A stretch of DNA of 64,000 nt from Tubulanus polymorphus (Eukaryota; Nemertea; Palaeonemertea; Tubulaniformes; Tubulanidae): NCBI RefSeq assembly GCF_964204645.1, contig NC_134028.1:4562501-4626500 (forward strand), read 5' to 3'. This document shows positions 1 through 13,641 of this stretch, one piece after another. The position numbers and the translations under genes were made by a program. Within the stretch, counting starts at the first letter, position 1. Every line of letters starts with the position of its first letter. Under the pieces are notes generated by a model that searched no databases, was not told the DNA's origin, and saw nothing but the letters and a program-made list of their open reading frames with translations.

Positions 1-2327
1 AATCTCAAGATTGTGATCCTCAAGTCAAATATGAATATTTTAATCATTTAAAGGTAAACATTTTCAACAAATGCGACTTAATGAAATAATATCTTCTAAA
101 TCTTCTGGGTTTAGACTTTCGAAACAAGTTACTTTCTATCTTACAGAAATAGGGGGAATGTTGTCAGGTGCGAGTAGTTGTCATACATGTATACAATACT
201 GTTTTTGTTAATAGTTTTGCTATAAAACAAGAATGTTGTGGTTATTTAGATACTTGTTATTGTGACACCGTTATATCAAGAAGTCGATCTAAAAAACGTG
301 TACCGGGAGAGATATAGAAAACGAAAGCGTGGCCTAAACTGTATGTAACAGTCAGTGCGACACACGCATTGAAAATGTTTTAATGATTTTATGTATTCTT
401 AAAGATATCATGAATAATATAGTGAAGTTCAGACACACGACTTACCATTGTCTAAAACTCGTCGAGAAAATTCTTTCGCATTTCATTCCATTATATTATT
501 TGCATTGAACAAAACATGCGGATCTCAATGAGGCCTAATAAACTTCCTAGCTGCCAGTAGAAATATATGGGATTCATGATATCCTAGTCCGGTGTAAATC
601 GATTTCTAATAGATTAACCGCTACGTAATATTCGCTTTCAACGGTACAACATTTGCCTAATCGTCTCAAAAAGAGCACTGATTGGATACGTTTCAGTTGG
701 ATGAGTGGTGCTTGACCGCAGTCATGGACACCGACAGCACTTTCAATCAATAAAACGTAAGGTAACATTGACACGAAACAACCTGACGATGGTCTCTAGA
801 GAGAGTCTGAGACGTCATACCGGAACTTAATTTGATTTGATTAATGAATTTTTCATTTCTAACATACTAAAGATTCATACAGAGTTGGTTTCAGTTGACT
901 TGAGCTATATTTTTGATGAATGAAATTCATGTGCGCAGAAGTATTCGATTAGTTTTTAAGGACAGGGTCGTTTTTCTTTATGATTTATATTTGAGCTATG
1001 GACCGTACCTAAATCACGCAGTTAATCACGATGGATTATTTCCTGTGTTTTATCGCCTACACGATACGGCGGTAGTAGTTTCACTAAACGACATTATATT
1101 TTACGTAACGCGATTTGTTATTTTACGTCGTATGCGATGTAGAGGACTGATGATACTCGAAACGAGAGGCTGGCTCTCTTCGTAAGTCGGCGGAGAGCGA
1201 GAAAGTCTTCATCATTTGTACGACAAGGGATGTCGGACGAGAGGGTGAAGATGTGTGTCTAGTCAAGTTTAGAGATGTCTGACTTATACCGAAGTATCTA
1301 TGAACGTCTGAGACCTTATCCACAGCGTCTTGTAAGTGGAAGAATGTACAAATCTATGAGAATTTAAGTGCATTTAGAGATTTTTTGTTCGCAAATTTAA
1401 AGTTGTCAGATAATCTAGGACGATACTCGTTTTGCGAGCGTTAACGGATAGGTCCCAAATGAAATGCGTCCTTTATCTATTCCTTTATTCTTTATTCACG
1501 AATTAAATTACATTAGAAAATTACAGGTGATAACACGATAATGTAAGTCGATGGATGTCAAGCATCCGAAGACAATGGTTGAAAAATAGTTAATTTGATG
1601 CAATACAACATTTGAGTGATGCAAAGTATAAGATATTTTCATATATCTCTCCATCCTAATAGTAATCTATATGAAATATCTCCTACGTTTCCAATACTGC
1701 GCCGATATACGTGACTTCACATATTCATGAGCAGCAAAACGATACATAAAGTATCTGCATATATCTATCGGTAAAACTTGTCGCCAAAATGTACAATTAG
1801 TTCTATATCATATTTCATTTGTCGTATTAGACTTTTTTTCGATACATTCCGTGTATGTTGTATGTAGTCCTCGTTCACATTGTCAGGGATCCGTACATAT
1901 AAACACTTTGCGTCGAGTGAAATATCTTTGGAAATCAACCAGATGAAGAGGCAATAACAGCGTAAATGAAACCTGGGATAAAACTTAGTTTAAATGCGTA
2001 TATTACTATTGATAATTTGGAGCTGGGAAGTTGCCATTGCTTTGAATATTGCAGCACAATTACTGGAAACATATCACAAAGATTATTCATACCTGATAAA
2101 GCCGCTTTGCACTAGTAGCGAAAGCTCGTACTTTTAAATGGAAAATCAAGTTAAACCGTTAAAGTACTAATTGTCTTCACGAACAATATATTCATGTTCA
2201 TCGATTTGTTTTTGTTTATTTTTTCAGATTTTGAGATTTGATAGATGTCGCTCATTTGTATTTTAACCATTGCGGCCGAGGATGAAATGCAATGATTAAA
2301 ATGTGCGTCTAAATTTGTGATACGACA
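1..2327. other. Intergenic / upstream region of the ankyrin gene
   Basis: I see no supportable coding exon here; the open frames are short and have no recognisable domain. Around 771-820 there is a degenerate copy of the CTGACGATG...GAGACGTC motif that recurs at about 21.97 kb and 30.12 kb (see findings). A pyrimidine-rich acceptor (tttttcag) ends near 2227, about 100 bases before the ankyrin start codon, so 2228-2327 may be 5' UTR of a spliced leader exon lying further upstream. Confidence 0.4.
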
Positions 2328-5300
2328 ATGAACGATAATAGAAGGAAACAAAAACAATGCGATGACGATTCGATCAGTATTCAACAAATAGATACGATTA
2401 ACTCACGGAATTACGATAATTATCTGAAAGATGCTGACATCCAGTCGATTTTTCACAGTAGTGATGGGTCGACAGGTAGGTCGACAATGCAGCGGAGTGT
2501 CGACTCGCATACATCAGGTCGACTCTCGGAGATATGTCGGATTTTAAGACGAGCATTGTTTGACGACGATATCAAAGCTCTGAAAGCTGTTTGCAGGAAT
2601 ACAGTGGAACCGGATTTGATTGATAATGAAGGCAATTCACCTTTACACATGGCAGCTCGGATGGGACGCCGAAAGTGTCTGAAGTAAGTATAAAAAATAA
2701 TAGCAAAATTCTATATAAAGTCCAGGTTAAGTCCAATCATCTTATTGCCGTATGGACTCTGTACCCCGTCATACCCTGTGCTCGTGACTTAATCATTTTT
2801 CTTACAATTTATGATCGTCTACACTTCGCGTATGTTCAAAACGTCGCCCGAGACATTTTTTATTGAAAATGAACCACACAGACGAAACATTAGACATCAG
2901 CACACTATTCAAAATTGGTCGTCCGGACATAACACTATAATAGTGCCTGGCTGAAGGGGGTGGATCCAGCATATGAATTTCTACTTATTTGAGAATGAAA
3001 CATCTTAGAAATAACAGTAATATATCGAATTCGCGCATCTCTGTTCAACGTGTATGTTTTATACGTATATGATATGATGAAACACGTATATAATACTGAA
3101 CTATTATAACATATGTTAGAGTTGTTTTATGGGGTGTAGTTCAAACGTGTCCGGTATCAATAATCAAAGTATTGGCGACGGTGATAAAAACAAGTCCGTA
3201 GTATTTAGAATATATGAAATCTTCTAATTTTCGTGGTACTTTTTAATCAAAGATTTATTATGGTACTTCTCGACAACTTCCCTTAGAAGAACTTATCTTC
3301 ACCTTTGTAAGACATTCATTTCATATATCATTTTACGAATATCTAAGAAGCTTCAGCTCAATTTGTGTACATTTCGTTAGACGATTATGTAGAATATGTG
3401 AGCATCCCTGCCGATTTTAAATTGCAGGATCCAGTTCCACAATTGTTAGTTGAAATCTGTCTCTTAGAATAAAAAATTGAAAATGAATCGAACTGAAACC
3501 AGGGTCAGATGTAAATTACAATTGAGTTTTATGTTTTCATTTTTTGTTGAAATTAAAGATGGCTGCTGGAAAACACCGACCTTCCCGTTATGGCTTTCAA
3601 CTCTAAAGGTCAAACATGCGCGCACGAAGCTGCGCAACAAGGTCACTATCGATGTTTGAAAGAAGCGATTAATCATGGAATGTCACATCCAGGGTTTATC
3701 ACGAAGAAAGATGACGACGGAATGACGGTTCTGCATGTAGCGGTTTGTAAAGGCGAGCACGAACCGATCCAATGGCTCGTTACTAAATACGGAGGTGTTC
3801 TCGTTCCCATGAAAAATAACGATGGCCAAAACGTTCTACACATCGCAGCAGCTATAGGTAAAAACCACACAATAACAAAGCAAAAATTTGTAGAAAACAT
3901 TTCCACAAATTGTACTTCGCAAATTAGATTTTGCTGATTTTTAGAAGGTGCCGAATTGTCCTTTCATTTTGCTTAATGCATGAACGTGAGGTCGAACAAG
4001 TCTTTTTCAAAATATTACAAAATATGACATACCACCCATTTATTGGACCTGGCTGTTCAAGTTCATTATTGAAAAATACCTTCTTAAAAAAAGTAGTACG
4101 TAAAAAATGTTACCTGACGATATTGATTTTTCTTATCAGCACACAGCAGACAACTTCAACTAGATATCAAAATAATCGCAATAACTCACTACTTAAGCCG
4201 TCGGTTCACTGAATGATAGTTCAATGAACTCCATATATAATGAACATAATGACTTATTAGATTGATTTTTGCAGGTAATGTCGAGTTGATCCGATTCTTG
4301 TACAGCGCTGATAGGAAAATACTCAACGACCAAGATAACTGTGGTAAGAGCGACAATTCCCTCTAGAAAAATATCGCCCGGGCTGTTTGTCTGAGCTACA
4401 AGTTAAAATTCTTGGGTGGTTCGTTTAAAATAACTGGAACTTTGGCCGGAGTCTTATACGTACGTGTAATTATTGAAATCAAAAGAAACGGTTTATTTAA
4501 GGCGGTATTCTTGACGTACTTGAAAACACATACAGTTCGCTCGTAATAAGAATCGATGCTAAGTTAAAGACACCTCCTTTTAGAATGCCCAACCACCAGC
4601 AAAAATATTTTCTGGAACCAACCTGCGTAGGAAGTCTTGTGATAGGCCAAGTAACAATATCTACACCATCTCGTCCAGACATATATGATGTTACGTTGTG
4701 GTACAATCAAAGTTCTATATAAATCTACGTTTTAGTTCTTCGGTTCGTTTTAGGAGCTACCGTGATTCATTACGCTGCTTATCATGGTCAACTTGACGCC
4801 ATAAAGTATCTAATCGACTCGGTGAAGGCTAACATCAGAATTCTCACTCACAGAAACGAGTCCTGTTTGCATATCGCAGCCTACGGGGGCTATTTGGATA
4901 TCGTTCGCTTTCTACTAAAACGTGTTGATGAAGTGTTGATTTGGTCTCTTACCACTCAGGGTGGAAACATCTTCCATTTTGCAGCAGGTAAAATAATCTT
5001 TTCGGATAAATAATGACAGTGCCGAGTTTGAGAAGGGGCAGATATTCAGAGAGAGAAAGGAAGTTCACTCCAACCCGCCTGGTTAAACAAATGAATAAAT
5101 CCTCGCCCTATGAATGTAGCTAGGACAGAATTAAACAGAATGGAAATAACAAACAATGATACTGATTAATATTGCGTTTGTTTCCTCGCGGTTTTCACTT
5201 TGGAACTGTCTCTTATAAAACCTGGATCTTTGTAAAGAGCTTATATTTCATAACGGATAAATGTCACTGAGCGTAAATTGAGCTAACCGTAAAACAAATA

Positions 5301-8300
5301 GAAAGCTTTCTATTTTTTATAAGCCTAATCCTTACGTATTGAATCTCCAAGGAAACTAATGGTGAGAGATTTAGGTATTTGAACTGCGGGGTGAAATTCG
5401 TGTCGTTGTATTACAGCTTGTGGAAGTGTTGAGGTTATAAAACACCTTATGAAAAGAAGTCCAGTGCGGGCGTCATGTGAATGTACAGTCGCTGATAAAA
5501 CCGGCAATACACCCGTACACGAGGCTGCTGCAGGCGGACATTCTAATACTATCAAATATTTCTGGGGAATCGGACTCGATATTTCAATGGAAAACAAGGT
5601 ATAATGAACATTGATATTATTAGATTATTCATGGACTCTAAAACCATGTATTATGAAGGAACGTTCTCGACTGTGTAATCGACAGCCAGGAGCCAAAATC
5701 TGTTAAAAACGGTTCATTTCTAAACTCAATTATAAATGGGGTCTTGGTCTTGTGAATATTTGATTATTATAGATTCCACGACTGTACACTTAAACCCGAA
5801 AATATTCCCATATTTTCTACAAACCTGTAAGCGCAATTTGAAATTTTGTTGTTAAGATAATACTTGACACAACGTACTATACAGAAGTGTCCTCTCTTGA
5901 AAATAGCATGTAATTTTTTGTTTATTCAAAAACCACCGTTAAAAACGATATAGTGAATCAGTTGACTATTGGGTCGAGGCATTATGTGTAATACCCAGTC
6001 AGCATTTGCTTGTCTCAAACTGAACTATTTGAATCTCGTTGTTTTCAGCTCGGAGAAACGCCGTATTCCATAGCCGTCATTTACGAGTATTTTTCGTGTG
6101 CTGAAATGATTAAAAGTCTTCTGCGAGCTCAGGGCAAAGAACCGCACGCGTTCAGCAGTAAAAATCGGCAGAAATTACTGGGCGACGATAAACGAAGGAG
6201 ATGGACTATCAACTCAACAGCTTCGAGTAAAAGGAGTCAGAAAATATATAATGTAAGTTACAAGAATCTGATACGTATTCAAATAAGCAATAATTTCATA
6301 ATATTCATAATTTCAATTAAATGGTAATAATTGATTCATAAATATAGTACAAAAATGAATCAATTACACTAATCAGGTATAAGAGTTATGTATAATTGTA
6401 AATTTGCCAACCTGTCCTATATAATGTTAAAGATGGTTGCTTCTACAAATTGCTTATGACGTGTTACCGATTACTAACAACTTGCTATTGACATAATGGA
6501 GTTTATAGAAGCAGTCATCTTTCTGAGGGTCTATTCTGAGGGTCTATACTGATCGGATTTTTGTTTCATACATTCAGAAATCTAAAGGGAAGAAATGGAA
6601 AACTGGCGGTCGTTCTGAGAACGACCGAGGCGAATTCAATCGGCGATTATCAGTTCCGGAAACTCCCGAACAGTCCGATTTCGATATTCTATCAGGTGAA
6701 TTGTATTTCCGACCGAACGATGAAGAAGTCGACGGCGCCACAAAATCATCGATCAAAGAATCCAAAAATGAAGCATACGGTATGCATCACTCAATAATAC
6801 TCATCGTTGTATCATTAAGGTGGCCACCTTTGATCATATGAGAATTGGGTTAGATAAATCAACACTTGACAAAAAAGCCAGTTGCTATGTAAACCATTTG
6901 CTCCAAGTCTTGTAGTACATCTCATTAAAATCGTGTTTGATTCAAGATGGCGGCTATCGTGTGAATCAAACCGCCATATTTTCACCCACGCACTTCTGAG
7001 TCGTTTCTCTGATCGTTCGGTTACAGGTCCATCGAAAACTCTGGCGCTGCAGCGTATCTTTCTACCTGTGAAGAACGGATCGTGAGTATGCAAATTACAT
7101 CCCTCATTATGTAAATTACAACGTCAGGTGACTGCATACGTCAGCCATGACGTCCAGAGAGACCCGCATTACCATTAGCAACCTTTCTATCTAAAAATAT
7201 CCTCATTATAATCTCCAATATCTACCATTTTTTAGATTTAGCCGATAGGTTTAATGGAATTGAAATCGTTTTGCAGGTTTTCATCGAAATCATTTGATTC
7301 GATACCCGAAGAGGACAATAAGGGTAGCGGTGGCGGGGGTGTCAGTGAGGATGAGAATGTCGGAGAATTCAAACTTCAAAGTTCGACCAGATTTTTAAGT
7401 AACGGGAACCGTAGCAAACTGAGCGACCCTTACAACGGAGAATCTCCGGTAGTTGAACGTATCCAAATCCATCAGAAATTTTCGTGTTCTCCATCGCCGG
7501 AATCAAAAGACGAATATCGTTCTAATGATACGACTTACGACTTTAGATCTCCGTTACTAGATCGAGCCAATTTCTTAGATATCGACTCTAATAAAGACTC
7601 GCGTCATTCGGACGTAAATCGAATATCTAATGTCGCACCATTTAGTAATTTATCAGACGATAGTTTGCATAATATACCGTCGACGGATTACGATGATTCC
7701 GACGGATCAAAAACTGCCAGTTACGATTTATTACCGGAAGAGAGTAGAAAAACTAATTCCGCCGAAAAGTTCGACCCGACCGCCGAGTTAGACGCGGTTC
7801 TAGAGCGAAGCGAAGCTGAATGCGTTCACAATAGTTTCTCTAGTAATCACATCGCTTCGAAAACCGTCCAGAGTAAATATTACTTCGAGGATTTCGACAT
7901 TTACGGTGGGAAAAGTAACAGTAAAAAGTATTATCAACAGCACGAACCGTCGGAACAGAACTACCCGCAAGAAAGAAGTAAAACAACTTTAGAAAAGGTG
8001 CCGCCTTCAAATGATCGTGGTAAACCGTCTGGTAAAGTGAGACTCCAAATATCTGACGATGGTTTGGATTTTTACGAACTCGTTCGGCGAAGCGACGATG
8101 ATAATCCAGTGTCTCGTCGTCACACGAAATCGGATATTCTAAATCGAAATGTTTCCGATCTTAGAGACAAGAAAACGAAAAAGTATCTATGGTCTGATCT
8201 TAGTGATAACGGATATGGATCTATATCGGAGTCGACAAAGATGGCCGCTTTACCATCGGTTTGTACCGTGTGCCGTGGTTCAGGAAAACCGGACTCAACG

Positions 8301-8750
8301 GTTTCAGTCGTTGATGACAATCATCACAACTCATCATTCGAATCTCAGTCGTCAGATGCAGACGGCAAGATTATCTCGTGTACGTTAGTAATAGACGGTC
8401 AGACGTACACTATGTCCGCCACTGATGACCCAAAAATAAAGAATCTCCACCCGGAAAATCGCTCTGCGAAAACGGGTGTTAGAAATAGTGTAAGTTTCAA
8501 TTTGGACAATGAGAACGTTTCGCGCAGATCGGTAGTTCCCTTGAAGCACGGGAACACTCGGACTCAACGACTTCGGTCAATAGATCGCGGAGATGCTCGT
8601 AAAATAGCGGCCTCAGATGAAGTCGATTCTGTTTTATCCTCCGCGGTGCAAACTCCCGATCTTTACATCCATTATACTATATACAAGCGAAATTCAGGTG
8701 CACGTGGCACTGGGGATAGTCAACCAGAGGTTGTTGAAGCAACTGTATGA
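2328..8750 (+). CDS. Ankyrin-repeat protein with long disordered C-terminal region
   Basis: Nine coding exons keep one frame and give 1024 aa: 2328-2683, 3559-3857, 4275-4343, 4754-4987, 5417-5598, 6049-6252, 6578-6779, 7027-7081, 7277-8750. After an acidic/polar N-terminus, roughly residues 75-430 form a run of ankyrin repeats, with repeated cores such as GNSPLHMAARMG, GQTCAHEAAQQGH, GMTVLHVAV, GQNVLHIAAA, TVIHYAAYHG, SCLHIAAYGG and NTPVHEAAAGGH. The last exon encodes about 490 Ser/Asp/Lys-rich residues of low predicted order, with one CxxC (TVCRGSG). Such proteins are usually cytoplasmic scaffolds. The N-terminal repeat order recalls synphilin-1, but I would not name it so. The stop lies 790 bp from the stop of the convergent dioxygenase gene A, and an AATAAA at about 9341 could end this transcript. 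The frame and splice signals are strong; function is unknown. Confidence 0.85.
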
Positions 8751-9542
8751 TTTGATTCGGAATATATTTGTACCAAAGACACTCGATCATAGACCCTTCC
8801 ACAGTCGGTCAGATTGTTGAGATGTATAGATTTCCGAATCGAGTCGTCCTGGAAACTAGTTTGGACCCGGATCACTGCAGGCAATGTTCAATGATCTGAC
8901 CAGAACCTGGTTTCCTGATAAATGAGTTATACTTTTGCACGCGTTAACTATCGATAAGAATATGTATAACTTTATCTCAACCTTGTCTCTAAAATTACCA
9001 GTATTCTTGAACCTTATACATGTAACTTATCGAACAGCTTTACATTGATTTGAGATCGATAAGTACAGTACTTAAAAAGAGGTTAGTACGGTTTTTGATA
9101 AATGCCGTGGACAGAATGGTTCCAGTGCAAATCGCTTAGCGTATGAAAAAAATAACCAAACAATATACAGCCCAAATAGAGCCCGATAATATGCCTGCAT
9201 TAATTACTGAATACTCCATTATAAACTGGAAACTGTAGTCGCCACCCCAAAACTCCGTGTTGCAGATATTGCCATGAAATCAAGCTCTGTTTTAAGTATT
9301 TGTTATTTTTGTCATATATTTTATTCTATGTTTTATCAAAATAAATTCGTCACATATTGTACGTATTACGTTCTGAATTTAATAAATACATCGTTCGTTT
9401 TTGTAAATGAATTTATTTGTAGACTTTTTTTAATGATAATTTCGAGAGACTTCACAAGGGGGCCTTATGTAGGCCTGATATTTGGTCGTTGGACGCTGCG
9501 GGTATCTGCCCTAATCAATTTTTCAGAAATTAAAATGTTTGA

Positions 9543-12500
9543 TTAAAGCAGACCGAGGTCTTCCTTCAGAACTCGAATGCGGGAACAGATCTCATCCCAG
9601 TCGATGAATATTCCTTCCAGATTGCGAACACCGGAACTACCGACGTCATACTGCTGTCGACCGTGTAGAACTCTGAGATTGTCGAACACTACTATCTCTC
9701 CTGCAATTACATTCAACATTACATTTATAACATATCAAGATGGTTCACTAGAAAGTTGTGATGGCAGATCGTCGAGTTTGTGATTTTCTAAACCTACATG
9801 AATGTATACAAATTTTCGATGTATTTTAGAAATGAAAATATTCTCGTTTTGTTTCTCTATATTATTGATTATCTTTCCTCTAGTAGCTATATCAAATCAG
9901 TTTGAAATAGAAAAACATGCAAAATTTAAGACGTAAGATGATAGCACATTGGACACCAAATTCATCCTCATGAACCAAGATATTGTATATTGTATCACCC
10001 CTTGATCACCAAGCGTAGCAAGGAGTCGATATTGCTATCCCATAAATGAAAAATTCATGCAGAAGGTAGTAGTTTATGCACAAAATTCGATCAGACAGAA
10101 TACTTTTTATGAGTAATAGTACGGATACCCGGTTTGAGTGTGTGGTTAACAATATTCTGCGGGTCATACATTATGTTTTCAAGCAGTTTTAAGGCGTCGT
10201 AAAGCGGTTGAACGTCTTCGATTGGTAAATTCAGATACGAGTCACGTGATTGGTTATTGAAGCAGACGCCTTTGACTTTGCCTTCGATATCCCGTCTGGA
10301 AATAATAACAAAAACAAAAACCAAACAAAACATTATCAAAATCGTTAGATTATTCGTGGTTCAGATTATTTGAAACTTGTTAGAAAAATGTTAGTTTAAC
10401 TTATCGTGACCCTGAAGTCATTTTATATCTTAATCTATATGATTGTTTAAACCCTAGCTGTACGTGTGTTTGATAACTGGCCTAGGTCGAGTTCTGATAC
10501 AATCCAAATACAATTTCCTGATACCAGGACACCCCAACAACACTTTAATGATACTCTGACTAATAATAACTTGATCCCAAAACGATCTATTCGTGTGACT
10601 TACACCTACGAGCAATTATCTAAACTAAATTATATTTAGATAATTGCTCGTAGCTTACACGAAAGTTGTCCATCGCGCTATATTGTGGAATCTGTACACG
10701 TCGCTGCCTTTATCGTAAAAATCCAATATCTTTGTGCTCAGAAGTTCGTTTGCTTCCGGGTAATTTTCTTCGATGATTTTAGCTGCGTACGAGGCATCTG
10801 CAAATTGACTACTGCCCCCTACTGACGTGTTGTTCACACAGTGTAGAAATTGTACCTGGAAAATTCAGACGGAAAGTTGTTTTTTAATGCTTGTATTCCC
10901 GTTTTATCACTCTCCATCGCCCCTCGCCTCTATATCTCCTTTTCCTTCCCTGCCTCTCCATAGATATTGAAATATTTGAACACTTTTTTAGATGGCCATG
11001 GAATTACCCCTGGCACGTAGCTGCAATCGGCCAGATCGCAATGCAGTCCTAATGTAACACTGGTGTATGCTAGATTGCTGGGATTCACTTTACTTTTGAC
11101 TCTGAACACATCACTGAAATATAAAACGACAATTCGCTTTAGATGTCAATTTTCTCTTCTGACAATAGATCAAAGGGCAATGACAATGTAAATTTCAGAT
11201 TCTGCAGGGTTTATATAGAATTTGGTGAAAATGCTCAAGTGTAAACAATGTAGAATGATAAATAAGAATGACCGAAATGAAGAATTTCAATTTGAAAACA
11301 AAAGCAATAAGAAGTCTAATGAAAAATTCTTTCACCGCAAGTATTAAAAGATTCTGAAAATCTTAAAGTGTTGGTATATCAGATAATAACATGGTCCATA
11401 CCCATAGTTAGTCCTTCTGCTGTAGCAAACTCTATCCGCTATTTTTTGCAAGTGTCCATAATCTTGTGGGGTATCTTTAATTAGTGTCAGACCGTATCGT
11501 TGCAGACCAGTTAACCAATTCAGAAAATAATTGTCGTCATCTATTATCTAAAAACACGAATATATTTCATACGAAAAAAATCGACTAGATTAATACACAT
11601 TCGAATCGTAGATATGCACGGTCAGTGGAACTCGTCATAGTTTGGACTTTCATCATGTTGACAACATTATAGCAAACTGCATTAGACAAACATACAAATT
11701 GGGACTCAATCATATGGAGGTGATTTCAGAGATGCGACGACTGATCCGTCGATGAATCTGACCGATTTTGAGCGTACTTGGTAAAAAGTTTTGTGAAATA
11801 AGGTCGACACCCACGAAATGACAAAAACAAATTCTGTAGTTAATAACCTATGAATTCCCGGTGCAATTTACTTGGGCCGAAATCAAATGGACCCGAAGTC
11901 AGGTCTATAAACTGGTGATTAGATTAAAATGATATGGATAAGAAGGTGAATAGGTACCTTTTTAAAATCATAAGTGGGAATGTTATCTTGTAGTTCGGCG
12001 TTCCAGAACTGGTGTTCTACTCCGTACATCGCGCGTCTCTTCTCTTTGGCTTCATCTGTGAATGCTCGCTGTAACAACCATTTAGTGTCGTAGATACTTC
12101 TGTGTCCGTCTGGCCAGGTTATCTCTAAACCACCGTCTTCTGATACCTAATTAACATAAACCAAACTGATTGATTTAGCCTTGTTGTTCATTCATTCAGG
12201 ATCCAGTTCCACAGCTGTAAAACACGACGTTGACTGCTGTGTGTAACTGAAATAAATACCGAAAATAATATGTCGAGAGTGGAATAACGTAAACAACCGG
12301 ACCCAATCCTGTAGTTGTGAGTTTGATTCGACTATTCGAATATAACACCGAAAAAATCATGTAGTTAATTAATGGGCGTACATGTTAGTCGACAATTCTG
12401 CGATAATAATGTGGTCAGGACATCTCTTAGAAATCATAATATTTTGAATTTCAATAATTCAAAATTATTTCATTTATACTGAGTAAACGTGTAACCTTCC

Positions 12501-13031
12501 TTCATCGTGGTTACTACGATTCTGTAATTAAAGATCACAGATCACAGATTTTCGGACCGTCAGACTTAACGAAAACTAATTTGATTATTTGAAGATGTTC
12601 AGATTAACCCTTTTCTTTCTTACCTCGACATCTTTCGGTTCAATTTTCGTATCCAAATTTGACATCAGAACCAACCTGGATTTCGTCGTCGGGTGAAAAC
12701 ATTTCAAACATTGACAGTTATCTCTGAGCCATACGTACGGGTAACTTGTCACTGAATCATCATTCCACGTCACATCCACCCATCTCTTACCATCGTTTCT
12801 ATGCACGTCCACAACTCCTAAAACATCTTCTTTAACTTCCATGGAATGCAGTAACCGGTGCTGCGACCCCTGATGTTGAGTCCCATGCTGTTTAAATGTT
12901 CGCGCGTTAATATTATTGGTGCAATAAGTACCAACTCGGCTAACAGCCAATGGAGCAAGTTCCTTTTTTAGTATTGAAAAAATTCTAGGAATTTTATTTT
13001 TTGAAACGTTCAATCGTTTCAGGGCAAACAT
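9543..13031 (-). CDS. Gamma-butyrobetaine dioxygenase-like enzyme, copy A
   Basis: Seven exons (12624-13031, 11958-12146, 11402-11547, 11008-11113, 10659-10855, 10129-10295, 9543-9700) give 456 aa in one phase. Family enzymes are Fe(II)/2-oxoglutarate oxygenases that hydroxylate gamma-butyrobetaine to carnitine. The N-terminal domain has the zinc-site pattern WLRDNCQCLKC (Cys about 106/108/111) and WPDGH; the catalytic domain has the iron ligands HCD (about 272/274) and the distal His of VLHGR (about 417), followed by an Arg (about 430, RNLEGIF) in the 2OG-binding position. The start MFALKRLNVSKNK is basic and free of acids, so a mitochondrial presequence is likely, unlike the cytosolic vertebrate BBOX1. 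Motifs such as DVQPLYDALK and DWDEICSRIRVL fit BBOX1 better than TMLHE. A minus-strand AATAAA lies at 9411-9416. Substrate is inferred. Confidence 0.88.
10606..10653. repeat. Perfect 19-bp intronic inverted repeat
   Basis: CTACGAGCAATTATCTAAA at the left pairs perfectly with its reverse complement at the right across a 10-nt AT loop. It sits just after the splice donor of exon 5 of dioxygenase gene A. The copy in gene B (about 17671-17716) has the same hairpin with two arm changes. Confidence 0.85.
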
Positions 13032-13164
13032 GGTCACGATGAGTGGAGCGCCTTTCTGGAAAATCTGTCTGTCGTTGGACGGATAACGCGAGACTGGTTG
13101 ACTGAGTGGCTGACTGACTGTCGATCCCCAGTAGACTTTGACCTACATACGCCTTCAAACTGAT

Positions 13165-13633
13165 ATTTGTTACAGATAATCCTACTGTCATATGTGTGCC
13201 TTATAAACCATTGTGTATTATTGTATTGTGACAAGCTGTACATTATCTAATGTCCTTTTCAGACCGGTTCCAGCTTTGAATAACTGTAATCACGTTTTTA
13301 TGCGGTCCTGGTCGCATTTCTGTACATTTAAATGGTCATAATACAGTCCTCTAGCTAACTTTAAATCTCAATTCATGCTCAAGTTCGTTTCAGTACATTT
13401 TATTGTAAATAATCTTATACCGGCACTATTTCTGTATAGCCTTATCGCAGGCATTTCCTAAGGTCCAATATAAATACTGCTCAGTTCAAAATAAACTCCA
13501 TATATTGCAGTTCTAGTCTTCAGTTCTTGCCTCAGGCCAGTTTTTGCGTTCACATTTTGGTCCCTCGAGCCGGATACATGGAGGGAGAGCTGGAGGCTAA
13601 ACTCAGAAAGCTACGTCGTGCCCGTGGGGCCAA
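13165..13633 (+). mobile_element. BEL/Pao-like LTR end plus gag start at the duplication junction
   Basis: The sequence absent from the duplicated unit carries LTR-like features: TATAAATA at 13469-13476, AATAAA at 13490-13495, then ...TTCACA followed by TTTTGGTCCCTCGAGCCGG, which looks like the primer-binding region of BEL/Pao elements. An ATG at 13578 opens a short frame with LRKLRRARGA, like the start of Pao-type Gag. The frame ends just past the breakpoint into copy 2 of the duplication. Only the end of an LTR and about 20 codons remain; the 5' LTR boundary is not clear. The family assignment comes from recalled pattern, not a search. Confidence 0.55.
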
Positions 13634-13641
13634 ACATTCAG

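Larger units (their letters stand above)
6571..13164. repeat. Segmental duplication, copy 1
   Basis: This segment is repeated in the same orientation at 13634-20827 with only scattered substitutions and small indels. It begins inside the ankyrin intron just before the acceptor of exon 7 and ends upstream of the first exon of dioxygenase gene A, at the sequence ccttcaaactgatat present in both copies. Offset between the copies is about 7.06 kb, rising to about 7.66 kb after a 0.58-kb indel (19404-19985 in copy 2). Confidence 0.92.

Noticed and set aside
913-1323. Overlapping open frames on both strands upstream of the ankyrin gene
   Set aside because: No recognisable motifs and no consistent splice signals.
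2328-8750. Naming the ankyrin gene SNCAIP (synphilin-1)
   Set aside because: Only the repeat order and spacing are similar; the long C-terminal half shows no match I can recognise.
9543-13031. Trimethyllysine dioxygenase (TMLHE) identity
   Set aside because: A mitochondrial presequence would fit TMLHE, but motifs around the zinc site, VQFLHC, the DVQPLY region and the C-terminus follow BBOX1.
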